Assembly: GCF_000718775.1 (NCBI RefSeq)
Contig: NZ_JOCB01000078.1
Location: 1 to 42,240 of the forward strand
Length of the DNA stretch: 42,240 nt
Source of the DNA: Streptomyces sp. NRRL S-31
Lineage (GTDB): Bacteria; Actinomycetota; Actinomycetes; Streptomycetales; Streptomycetaceae
Direction: 5' to 3'
The notes under the pieces: model-generated
Told to the model about the DNA's origin: nothing
Databases searched by the model: none
What the model saw: the letters and a program-made list of their open reading frames with translations, nothing else
Shown here: positions 1-6,967 of the stretch, one piece after another
Layout of the letters: each line of letters opens with the position of its first letter
How positions within the stretch are numbered: the first letter of the stretch is position 1
Made by a program: the position numbers and the translations under genes

Positions 1-206
1 GAGGTCGCCGGCCCCGGCTGGTCGCGGACGGGCGCGGGCGCGGGGCCCGCGTCCCGGGCCGGGGGCTCGTCCGCGGCCGGCGCCCCGAGGGGTGCCTGGT
101 CCGGCCGGGCCGGGTCCGCCGGCTTGTCCAGGGAGACCCGGGGTATCCCGGACCGGTGACCGGCGGTCCGCTCCCCCGGTGTGGACTGCGGCACCTCGTC
201 GGACAT
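1..206 (-). CDS. N-terminal fragment of an unidentified protein (runs off the window)
   Basis: Reading leftward from an ATG at 206, the frame stays open to the window edge (68 codons). The upstream sequence carries a purine-rich GAGGGGG about ten bases before the ATG. The fragment begins MSDEVPQSTPGERTAG and is hydrophilic and rich in Pro, Ala, Asp and Arg, with no signal peptide or membrane segment. It looks like a disordered N-terminal region, but no family can be named. It is divergent from the deaminase gene starting at 364, so the 157 bases between them should hold both promoters. The rest of the gene lies outside the window. Confidence 0.55.
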   Translation of the reverse strand, partial: MSDEVPQSTPGERTAGHRSGIPRVSLDKPADPARPDQAPLGAPAADEPPARDAGPAPAPVRDQPGPAT

Positions 207-363
207 GGTGAAAGGCCCCCTCTGCTGGACGTCCCGTCATGCTACGGGCACGCCGGGACCGCGCGGCGCGGGGCCTACGATGAAGCCGCGCCACCGATCA
301 GCCGATCACCGGCGCCCCGGCCGCGGACCGCGGACCGCGGGCGCCCTTCCCGGGGAGGACCCC

Positions 364-1431
364 TTGACCGACACCGCCGTACCCGCCACCGGCACCGCCG
401 ACCGCGATCTGCGCGCCTTCATCGCCGGACTGCCCAAGGCCGAACTGCACGTCCACCACGTCGGCTCCGCCTCCCCCCGCATCGTCTCCGAGCTGGCCGC
501 CCGGCACCGCGACTCCAAGGTGCCCACCGACCCCGAGGCCCTGGCCGACTACTTCACCTTCACCGACTTCGCGCACTTCATCGAGGTCTACCTGTCGGTC
601 GTGGACCTCATCCGCACCCCGGAGGACGTCCGGCTGCTCACCTACGAGGTGGCCCGCGACCTGGCCCGGCAGCAGGTGCGGTACGCCGAGCTGACCATCA
701 CCCCGTTCTCCTCCACCCGGCGCGGCATCGACGAGCGGGCCTTCATGGACGCGATCGAGGACGCCCGCAAGTCCGCCGAGGCCGAGTTCGGGACCGTACT
801 GCGCTGGTGCTTCGACATCCCCGGCGAGGCCGGTCTGGAGGCGGCCGAGGTGACGGCGCGGCTGGCCACCGAGGACCGGGTCCGCCCGGAGGGCCTGGTG
901 TCGTTCGGGCTCGGCGGGCCGGAGATCGGCGTACCCCGGCCGCAGTTCAAGCCGTACTTCGACCGGGCCATCGCCGCGGGCCTGCGCTCCGTCCCGCACG
1001 CCGGGGAGACGACCGGCCCGGAGACGGTGTGGGACGCGCTGACCGAACTGCGCGCCGAGCGCATCGGACACGGCACCAGCGCGGCGCGGGACCCGAAGCT
1101 GCTCGCCCACCTCGCCGAGCACCGCATCCCGCTGGAGGTGTGCCCGACCTCGAACATCGCCACCCGCGCGGTGCGCACCCTGGAGGAGCACCCGCTCAGG
1201 GAGTTCACCCGGGCCGGGGTGCTGGTGACGATCAACTCCGACGACCCGCCGATGTTCGGCACCGACCTGAACAACGAGTACGCGGTGGCCGCCCGCCTGC
1301 TGGAGCTGGACGAGCACGGTCTGGCCGGGCTCGCGAAGAACGCCGTCGAAGCCTCCTTCCTGGACGCGGCGGGCAAGGCGCGCATCGCCGGGGAGATCGA
1401 CGCCTACACCGCCGCCTGGCTCGCCGGCTGA
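364..1431 (+). CDS. adenosine deaminase family hydrolase, probable aminofutalosine deaminase
   Basis: A 355-residue metal-dependent amidohydrolase of the adenosine deaminase family. Visible motifs are the metal-binding HVH (His29/His31) followed by GSASPR, the catalytic HAGET at about residue 212, RIGHGTSA, CPTSNIAT, and the Asp pair in NSDDPPMFGTDL at about 293. The TTG at 364 is chosen because GGGGAGGA ends five bases before it; upstream in-frame codons lack a ribosome site. Streptomycetes make menaquinone by the futalosine route, and members of this subgroup with HVHHVGSA are known to deaminate 6-amino-6-deoxyfutalosine rather than adenosine. From memory, the S. avermitilis enzyme Sav2595 belongs here. 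The family is certain; the substrate is inference. Plain adenosine or another aminopurine remains possible. Confidence 0.88.
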   Translation: MTDTAVPATGTADRDLRAFIAGLPKAELHVHHVGSASPRIVSELAARHRDSKVPTDPEALADYFTFTDFAHFIEVYLSVVDLIRTPEDVRLLTYEVARDLARQQVRYAELTITPFSSTRRGIDERAFMDAIEDARKSAEAEFGTVLRWCFDIPGEAGLEAAEVTARLATEDRVRPEGLVSFGLGGPEIGVPRPQFKPYFDRAIAAGLRSVPHAGETTGPETVWDALTELRAERIGHGTSAARDPKLLAHLAEHRIPLEVCPTSNIATRAVRTLEEHPLREFTRAGVLVTINSDDPPMFGTDLNNEYAVAARLLELDEHGLAGLAKNAVEASFLDAAGKARIAGEIDAYTAAWLAG

Positions 1432-1486
1432 GCCCACGCGGCCCCGCGGACCCGGGGGAGCCGCCGCGGCGGCCACAATGGGGGCC

Positions 1487-2170
1487 ATGCAGACCGTGAC
1501 CGCCGTGGCCCACCGCGGCGACCCCTACCGCTTCCGTGAGAACACCCTCGACTCGCTGCGTTCCGCGCTCGGCCGGGGCGCGGACGCCGTCGAGATCGAC
1601 GTACGGCTCACCCGCGACGGCGTGCCCGTGCTGCTGCACGACGAGAGCCCGCACCGGCTGTGGGGGGTGGACAGACCGCTGCGCGCGCTGTCCGCCGAGG
1701 AGTTGCGCGGGCTGACGGCCGGCGGTGTGCCGACGCTGGCGGAGGCCCTGGCCGCGACCGGGGAGAGCCGGGTGATGGTGGACCTGTGCGGTCCGGTCGG
1801 CCGCCGGACGGTGCAGCGGATCATGGACGTGGTCCGGCGGAGCGACGCCCGGGAGCGCGTCTACTACAGCGCGGGCGCCGAGGCGATGCTCGCCGTCCGC
1901 GCCGCCGACCCGGCCGCCGAGATCGCGCTGACCTGGACGAGCCTGGCCCCGCCCCGCCCCGCGCTGCTCGCCGCGATCCGTCCGCGCTGGCTCAACTACC
2001 GCTTCTCGCTGGTGAGCCGGGAGCTGGCCGCCCGCGTCCACCGGGACGGCTGCCTGCTCTCCGTGTGGACCCCGGACACCCGCCGCTCCATGGACCGCCT
2101 GCTGGACCTGGGCGTCGACTCCATCACGACGAACCGGATCGACGTCCTGCACGCCCTGCGCTCCCGGTAG
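1487..2170 (+). CDS. glycerophosphodiester phosphodiesterase (GDPD/UgpQ family)
   Basis: A 227-residue cytoplasmic TIM-barrel phosphodiesterase with no signal peptide. The hallmark GDPD motifs are near the N-terminus: HRGDPYRFRENTLDSL, then EIDVRLTRDGVPVLLHDES, supplying the two catalytic histidines and the metal-binding Glu/Asp. The C-terminal GVDSITTNRIDVL is typical of the family. It hydrolyses glycerophosphodiesters to glycerol-3-phosphate and an alcohol, or acts on a related phosphodiester. ATG 1487 is preferred; an in-frame ATG three codons upstream (1478) is equally possible, as neither has a strong ribosome site. It lies 55 bases after the deaminase stop in the same direction, so co-transcription is plausible though function is unrelated. 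Confidence 0.88.
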   Translation: MQTVTAVAHRGDPYRFRENTLDSLRSALGRGADAVEIDVRLTRDGVPVLLHDESPHRLWGVDRPLRALSAEELRGLTAGGVPTLAEALAATGESRVMVDLCGPVGRRTVQRIMDVVRRSDARERVYYSAGAEAMLAVRAADPAAEIALTWTSLAPPRPALLAAIRPRWLNYRFSLVSRELAARVHRDGCLLSVWTPDTRRSMDRLLDLGVDSITTNRIDVLHALRSR

Positions 2171-2385
2171 CCGCCGAGGGCGGGGCGGCCGGGGAGCGGG
2201 AGCGCCGCGCCGCGGGCGCCCCGATGCGTGCCCGTAGGGGCGATCCCGTACAACGCCCCGAGCGGGAAGGCCCGTTGGTCGGGGACGAGCAAGGGTCGAA
2301 AGCCCTCCTCGGTGAGGATCCGGGCGGCGGCGCACCGCCGGAGGATGGTCACGCGACTTCACCCGATCCTCCCGAGGAGCCCGTC
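2171..2385. other. intergenic region with a possible small minus-strand reading frame
   Basis: The 215 bases before the serine hydrolase gene should contain its promoter. I see no clear -35/-10 pair. On the minus strand a GTG at 2352 opens a coding-like frame beginning MTILRRCAAARILTEEGFRP with reasonable third-position GC. It runs without a stop into the GDPD gene, so it may be chance or a gene remnant. The GAGGAGC at 2374-2380 is the ribosome site of the downstream hydrolase. Confidence 0.35.
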
Positions 2386-3537
2386 ATGCGCCGTACCGCC
2401 CGCTCCGCCCTGGTGGCCGCCGGTCTCGTGGCCGCGCTGGCCGCCGGCCCGCTGGCGGCCGTGCCCGCGTTCGCCGCGTCCGTGCCCCCCGCGTCCACCG
2501 CGCCCCGCGCGTCCGCCGCCGAGGGGCCCGACGCCGAGGCCCTCGCCGCCGCGCTCTCCGGGCTGCCCGACCACGACGCCACCGCCGCGCTGCTCCGGGT
2601 CGGCGGCGACGGCACCTGGCGTGGGACGGCCGGGGTGCGGGACGTCCGTACCGGGGCGCCCGCCCTGGAGAACGCGCGGTTCCGGGCCGGGTCGGTGACG
2701 AAGGTGGTCACCGCGTCGATCGTGCTGCAACTGGCCGCGGAGGGCCGCGTCGACCTCGACGGCACCGTGCAGCACTATCTGCCGGGGCTGCTCACCGGGG
2801 ACTTCGCACCGGTCACCGTGCGGCAGTTGCTGAACTACACCAGCGGCCTCCGGCCGGGGGCGTCGCTCGGTGACACGGTCGAGGACGGTTACGCCCACCG
2901 GTTCGAGACCCTGACGCCCCGTGAGGTGGTGGCGGCGGCCGTCGCGCAGGGCCCCGCGTACCCGCCGGGCACGCGGCAGACGTACGGCAACATCCACTAC
3001 ACGGTGCTCGGCATGCTCATCGAGAAGGTGACCGGCGACTCCTACGCGCACCAGGCGCGGGTGCGGGTCTTCCGGCCGCTGGGCATGCGGCACAGCTCGT
3101 TCCCGGCCGGGGCGGACCCCCGCGTCCACGGGCCGCACAACCGGGGTTACGACTGGATCGACGGCAGGCTGGTCGACGTCACCGACTGGAACATGACCGA
3201 CCGTTTCGCGGCCGGCGACCTGATATCGACCACCGCCGACCTGGAGCGGCTGCTGGTCGGGGTGTTCCGCGGCCGGGTGGTGCCGGAGCCGCAGCTGAGG
3301 GAGATGTTCACCCTGCCGGACGTGCCCGGCGCGCGGTACGGGGCGGCGCTGGAGCGGTTCGAGGTCGACGGCAAGGTGATCTGGGGCAAGACCGGCTCGC
3401 GGCCGGGGTACGCCACGGCGATCGCGGCGACCTCGGACCTGTCCCGCACCCTGGTCTACTCGGTCAACTCCGCGGACGCCAAGGGTGACGGACTGGGCGT
3501 CGCCCAGCGCTTCGCGTTCCCCGCCTTCAACCGCTGA
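2386..3537 (+). CDS. secreted serine hydrolase, beta-lactamase / D-Ala-D-Ala carboxypeptidase type
   Basis: A 383-residue exported penicillin-binding-like serine hydrolase. ATG 2386 follows GAGGAGC and starts a classic signal peptide (RRTAR, a long Ala/Leu/Val core, cleavage probably after AFA near residue 30). The three catalytic signatures of the class C beta-lactamase/DD-peptidase fold are present: SVTK (Ser103, Lys106), Y-T-S (Tyr151) and KTG (Lys335). The length and the Y-x-S motif resemble Streptomyces R61-type DD-carboxypeptidases and esterase-like relatives. It would act outside the membrane on cell wall peptides, beta-lactams or esters; which of these cannot be told. It stands alone between GDPD and a convergent gene. 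Confidence 0.86.
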   Translation: MRRTARSALVAAGLVAALAAGPLAAVPAFAASVPPASTAPRASAAEGPDAEALAAALSGLPDHDATAALLRVGGDGTWRGTAGVRDVRTGAPALENARFRAGSVTKVVTASIVLQLAAEGRVDLDGTVQHYLPGLLTGDFAPVTVRQLLNYTSGLRPGASLGDTVEDGYAHRFETLTPREVVAAAVAQGPAYPPGTRQTYGNIHYTVLGMLIEKVTGDSYAHQARVRVFRPLGMRHSSFPAGADPRVHGPHNRGYDWIDGRLVDVTDWNMTDRFAAGDLISTTADLERLLVGVFRGRVVPEPQLREMFTLPDVPGARYGAALERFEVDGKVIWGKTGSRPGYATAIAATSDLSRTLVYSVNSADAKGDGLGVAQRFAFPAFNR

Positions 3538-3559
3538 CGTACGGCGGCGGGGCGCGGCT

Positions 3560-4090
3560 TCAGCGGGCCGGTACGGGGGCCGGGGGCACGGTCGGTGCGC
3601 CGAGCGCCTCCAGCCGCTTGATCTTCTTCCGTACGAGGTACAGGGGGACGATGCCGAAGACCCCGAACGCGATGTCGATCAGGCTCCACCAGAACGGGAT
3701 GCCGCGGACGGGTCCGCAGACGAGGGCGAGCGGGATGATCCCGGCGCACGCGATCATCCCGAACTCGACGACCCAGACGTTGCGGACGGGGTCGCGGTAC
3801 GGGCCGTGGAACGCGACCGCGATGACGAGGTGGGCGAAGGCCAGCCAGTCGGTGCCGTACAGGAGGAAGGGGTAGTCGGCGTCGGCGGTGTCCAGCCCCT
3901 CGCGCACCCGGGAGATCCACGCGGCCGGTCCGGGCAGGTGCTCCGGCACGGACAGCGCGCGCAACGCGCCCTCGGTCCAGCGCAGTTCGTGCACCAGCGG
4001 AAAGGCGGTGGCCCCGCTGAGGACGAGGCACACCACGAAGCAGACCAGCCAGACGCGGATGCCCTTGAGCAGGGCGGCTCTGTCGCTCAT
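3560..4090 (-). CDS. membrane protein of unknown function, four predicted helices
   Basis: A 176-residue protein with four hydrophobic segments: about 11-31 (VWLVCFVVCLVLSGATAF), 84-104 (WLAFAHLVIAVAF), 111-132 (FGMIACAGIIPLALVC) and 138-160 (PFWWSLIDIAFGVFGIVPLYL). A basic LVRKKIKRLE follows and then a Pro/Ala tail. I recognise no family. It lies 31 bases downstream of the nitroreductase stop, in the same direction. A perfect 14-bp palindrome sits at 4112-4125 just upstream of the ATG, so it may have its own regulated promoter. It converges with the serine hydrolase gene 22 bases away. The ribosome site is weak (GTAGG). Confidence 0.75.
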   Translation of the reverse strand: MSDRAALLKGIRVWLVCFVVCLVLSGATAFPLVHELRWTEGALRALSVPEHLPGPAAWISRVREGLDTADADYPFLLYGTDWLAFAHLVIAVAFHGPYRDPVRNVWVVEFGMIACAGIIPLALVCGPVRGIPFWWSLIDIAFGVFGIVPLYLVRKKIKRLEALGAPTVPPAPVPAR

Positions 4091-4111
4091 GACAGCAGCC
4101 TACGCCTGGAA

Positions 4112-4125
4112 TTGAACATGTTCAA
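4112..4125. promoter_or_regulatory. perfect 14-bp palindrome, candidate operator
   Basis: TTGAACATGTTCAA is a perfect inverted repeat and strikingly AT-rich for this DNA. It starts over the nitroreductase stop codon and lies 22 to 35 bases before the ATG of the membrane protein, where an operator would sit. Size and composition resemble MarR/TetR-type dimer sites. The cognate regulator is not evident in the window. Confidence 0.55.
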
Positions 4126-4766
4126 AACTGGTTCCAGTGCAGCACCCTCTCCCGTGGGATGCGCCGCGCCGGCCGGAAGTCGGTGCCGATGGTGTACGCG
4201 ACGGGGAGGAGCGCCGCCTGCATCACGTCGTCGTACGGGATGCCGAGCACCCGGGCCGACTCCCGCTCGTCGACGAGGTTGCCGGTGGTCCAGCAGGTGC
4301 CGAGACCCCGGGCGCGGGCGGCGAGCATGAAGCTCCACACGGCGGGCAGGATGGAGCCCCAGGTACCGGCCTGGCGTAGCACGGGCGCGTCGTCGGTACG
4401 CCCTTCCACGCACGGGACGACGAGTGCCGGCACCTCGTGGAGGTGCGCGTACAGATGCGCGGCGCCGGAGTAGACCCGGTCCATCCGCGCCACGTCCGCC
4501 CGGCGCACGTCCCGCTGCGGCAGCGGGTCACTCGCGCCGGGCGTGCTCACCCCGGCCCGCCACACCTCGGCCAGGGCGGCCCGCCGATCCGGGTCGGTGA
4601 CGACGACGAAGTGCCAGCGCTGCCGGTTGCGTCCGCTGGGCGCCTGGACGGCCAGGTCCACGCACTCCTCCAGCAGCCGTCGCGGCACCGGGCGGGTGAG
4701 GTCGAGACGGTGGCGGACGGCACGGGTGGTGGACAGGAGCTGGTCGGAAGTAAGCCCGAGAGTCAT
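4122..4766 (-). CDS. nitroreductase family FMN-dependent oxidoreductase
   Basis: A 214-residue nitroreductase-like flavoprotein. The N-terminal RRLLEECVDLAVQAPSGRNR-QRWHFVVV stretch is the FMN phosphate/ribityl binding signature. The later SILPAVWSFMLAARARGLGTCWTT is the conserved second flavin-site helix, and IGTDFRPARRIPRERVLHW ends the fold. Such enzymes use NAD(P)H to reduce nitroaromatics, quinones or other acceptors; the substrate is unknown. ATG 4766 is preferred over upstream codons because the family starts about here and CAGGGTC precedes it. The gene diverges from an IclR regulator 85 bases away, so control by that regulator is likely. It is followed by the unknown membrane protein. 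Confidence 0.88.
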   Translation of the reverse strand: MTLGLTSDQLLSTTRAVRHRLDLTRPVPRRLLEECVDLAVQAPSGRNRQRWHFVVVTDPDRRAALAEVWRAGVSTPGASDPLPQRDVRRADVARMDRVYSGAAHLYAHLHEVPALVVPCVEGRTDDAPVLRQAGTWGSILPAVWSFMLAARARGLGTCWTTGNLVDERESARVLGIPYDDVMQAALLPVAYTIGTDFRPARRIPRERVLHWNQF

Positions 4767-4810
4767 GCGTTGACCCTGGCGGGCGGTGCCGGCCGGTGCC
4801 AAGGCCCGGC

Positions 4811-4826
4811 TTTCACTGAGCGAAAA
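4811..4826. promoter_or_regulatory. inverted repeat in the nitroreductase/iclR divergent spacer, candidate IclR operator
   Basis: TTTCACTGAGCGAAAA (TTTC, seven bases, GAAA) lies between the divergent starts at 4766 and 4852. IclR-family proteins commonly bind short AT-rich inverted repeats of this layout and repress their own genes and the divergent partner. The assignment is positional inference. Confidence 0.5.
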
Positions 4827-4851
4827 CCGCGCGGGAAGTGTGGAGGAACGG

Positions 4852-5598
4852 ATGGCCGAGAGCGTCGCCGGGCGGGTCTTCTCCGTGCTGGACGCGTTCG
4901 TGGACGCGCCCGGCACACTGCGCCTGACGGAGATCGCCCGCCGCACGGGGCTGCCCGTGCCGACCGCGCTGCGCCTGGTGCGGGAACTGGTGGCCTGGGG
5001 CGGGCTGGAGCGGGCGGCCGACGGTTCCTACCGCCTCGGGACCCGTGTCCGCACCCTCGGCGCCGCGGCCCCCTGCCCCCGCGGCCTGCTGAGCACAGCG
5101 CTGCCGGCCCTCACCGTCCTCACCGCGCGTACCGGCGGACACGCGGACGTGGCGATCCCGGCCGACGGCACGGCGCTGTGCCTGGTCACCGGCGAACGGC
5201 TCCCGCTGCACGCCACGGCGGCCGGCAAGGTGCTGCTGGCCCACGGCCTCGGCACCCCCCGGACCGACGGCGACCCCACCGGAACGGACACCGTCACCGG
5301 CACCGACTCCGGCAGCAGGACCGGCAGCGGCCGGGGCGTCGGCGTCCGGCACACGCCCTACACCGTCACCGCCCCGGGCGTGCTCGGCGCCCAGCTGGCC
5401 CGTGTCCGAGCGACCGGGCTGGCCGAGGCGCACGAGGAGTACCGCCTCGGCGAACTCTCTCTGGCCGCCCCCGTGTTCCGCGACGGCACCGCGCTGGGGG
5501 CGCTGTCGCTGACGGCGCCGACGGCCGCCCGCCCCGGCCGCCTGGCACCGGCCGTGCGCGAGGCGGCGGCGACGGTGAGCCGGGCACTGGCCGGCTGA
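4852..5598 (+). CDS. IclR family transcriptional regulator
   Basis: A 248-residue regulator. Residues about 5-60 form the IclR winged helix-turn-helix (GRVFSVLDAFVDAPGTLRLTE, then IARRTGLPVPTALRLVRELV), followed by an effector-binding domain with LHATAAGKVLLAHG and YRLGELSLAAPVFRDG. ATG 4852 is chosen because GGAGG lies six bases before it. The effector domain is interrupted near residues 133-165 by a Thr/Gly/Asp/Ser-rich stretch made from repeated ACCGG-like units. This replaces the usual helical segment after LLAHG and probably forms a flexible loop. It diverges from the nitroreductase, its likely target together with itself. The effector is unknown. Confidence 0.88.
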   Translation: MAESVAGRVFSVLDAFVDAPGTLRLTEIARRTGLPVPTALRLVRELVAWGGLERAADGSYRLGTRVRTLGAAAPCPRGLLSTALPALTVLTARTGGHADVAIPADGTALCLVTGERLPLHATAAGKVLLAHGLGTPRTDGDPTGTDTVTGTDSGSRTGSGRGVGVRHTPYTVTAPGVLGAQLARVRATGLAEAHEEYRLGELSLAAPVFRDGTALGALSLTAPTAARPGRLAPAVREAAATVSRALAG

Positions 5599-5615
5599 CG
5601 GGAGGCGCCGCGGCG

Positions 5616-6809
5616 CTAGAGGCCCGCGATCCGGTTCCACCGCTGGGCGAACTCCGGGCGTTCGCCGGGCGTGATGTCCCGGGCGACGGCCAGGCGGCGG
5701 CGCATGACGGGGTCCGGGAAGATCAGGGGGTTGTCGGCGAGGGCGGCGGTGTCCTTGTCCCGGGACGCGGCCAGGACCTCCCGCGCCGCCGGGACCGGGC
5801 AGACGTAGTTGACCCAGGCGGCGAGTTCCGCGGCGACCTCGGGTTCGTAGTAGTAGTCGATCAGCCGCTCGGCGTTGGCCTTGTGGCGGGCCCGGTTGGG
5901 GATCATCAGGGAGTCCGACCACAGCTCGGCGCCCTCCTCGGGGACGACGAAGCGGATGTCGGGGTTGTCCGCCTGGAGCTGGATGACGTCGCCGGAGTAC
6001 GCCTGGCAGGCCAGGACGTCCCCGCTGACCAGGTCCTTGGTGTAGTCGTTGCCGGTGAAGCGGCGGATCTGGCCCCGGTGGACCTCCCGCTCGACCTGGT
6101 CGCAGACCTGGTGGAAGTCGCGCGCCGTCCAGCGGGTGATGTCCACGCCGTTGCCCTGCATCAGCAGCGCGAACGACTCGTCCAGGCCGGACAGCAGGGT
6201 CACGCGGCCCTTGAGGTCCTTCGCCCAGAGGTCCTTCACGTGCCGGATCTCCCGGCCGAGCTTGCGGTGGTTGTAGGCGATGCCGGTGATGCCCGACTGC
6301 CAGGGCACCGTGAAGCGGCGGCCCTTGTCGAAGGCGGGCGAGCGGAGCAGCGGGTCGAGGTTCTCGGCCACGTGCGGCTGGCGGGCGCGGTCCATCTCCT
6401 GGACCCAGCCGAGCCGTACGTACCGGGCGCACATCCAGTCGCTGATGACGATCAGGTCGCGGCCGGTGGGCTGGTGGTTCATCAGCGAGGGGCTGATCTT
6501 GCCGAAGAACTCGTCGTTGTCGTTGATCTCCTCGACGTAGTCGACGGAGATCCCGGTGCGCTTCTCGAACCCCTCCAGTGTGGGCCGCCGGTCGGGGCTG
6601 TCGTCGTCGGTGTCGATGTAGAGCGGCCAGTTGGCCCAGGTCAGCTTCTTGTCGGCCGCGGACTCGTCGGCGGCGGCCCGGTCGCCGGGCTTGACGTAGG
6701 CGGCGGGCACCCCGCAGCCGGCCAGGGCGCCGAACGCGGCGGTGCCGCCGAGGGCGGCCAGGAAGGAGCGGCGGGACGGCGCGGAGGCGGGGGAGGAAGT
6801 CTGGGGCAC
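5616..6809 (-). CDS. PotD-like polyamine ABC transporter substrate-binding lipoprotein (Tat type)
   Basis: A 397-residue extracellular binding protein. The N-terminus SRRSFLAALGGTAAFGALAGC combines a twin-arginine motif with a lipobox (LAGC), so it is probably a Tat-exported lipoprotein. The mature part starts KKLTWANWPLYIDTD. Further landmarks are FEKRTGISVDYVEEINDNDE, GRDLIVISDWM, PWQSGITGIAYN and QAYSGDVIQL, all typical of spermidine/putrescine-binding PotD/PotF proteins. GTG 6809 is the only reasonable start that keeps the signal; its ribosome site is poor. No permease or ATPase gene adjoins it, so it must share a transporter encoded elsewhere. The neighbouring aldehyde dehydrogenase and aminotransferase support a polyamine ligand. 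Confidence 0.87.
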   Translation of the reverse strand: MPQTSSPASAPSRRSFLAALGGTAAFGALAGCGVPAAYVKPGDRAAADESAADKKLTWANWPLYIDTDDDSPDRRPTLEGFEKRTGISVDYVEEINDNDEFFGKISPSLMNHQPTGRDLIVISDWMCARYVRLGWVQEMDRARQPHVAENLDPLLRSPAFDKGRRFTVPWQSGITGIAYNHRKLGREIRHVKDLWAKDLKGRVTLLSGLDESFALLMQGNGVDITRWTARDFHQVCDQVEREVHRGQIRRFTGNDYTKDLVSGDVLACQAYSGDVIQLQADNPDIRFVVPEEGAELWSDSLMIPNRARHKANAERLIDYYYEPEVAAELAAWVNYVCPVPAAREVLAASRDKDTAALADNPLIFPDPVMRRRLAVARDITPGERPEFAQRWNRIAGL

Positions 6810-6845
6810 CCCGGAAGGATGCCGCTCCACCGGCCGCCGGGACAA

Positions 6846-6860
6846 TCGACGCTGCGTCGA
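6846..6860. promoter_or_regulatory. perfect 7+1+7 inverted repeat upstream of the potD-like gene
   Basis: TCGACGC-T-GCGTCGA is a perfect inverted repeat 37 bases upstream of the GTG at 6809, within the expected promoter. It could be an operator, possibly for the nearby Lrp-type regulator, or a short leader hairpin. No experimental support is visible in the sequence. Confidence 0.4.
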
Positions 6861-6910
6861 GCGGACCGCCGACGCTCCGACACCTTGTCGATCACCGGCC
6901 GGGGCGGACG

Positions 6911-6953
6911 CGGAGCGGCCCGGACAGGAGGGTGTCCTGTCCGGGCCGCTCCG
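6911..6953 (-). terminator. strong hairpin terminator of the aldehyde dehydrogenase gene
   Basis: A perfect 19-bp stem (6911-6929 pairing with 6935-6953) closes a five-base loop, 14 bases after the dehydrogenase stop. As usual in Streptomyces there is no long T run. It separates the dehydrogenase transcript from the downstream binding-protein gene, so the latter needs its own promoter. Confidence 0.85.
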
Positions 6954-6967
6954 GGCGGGCACGGCGA

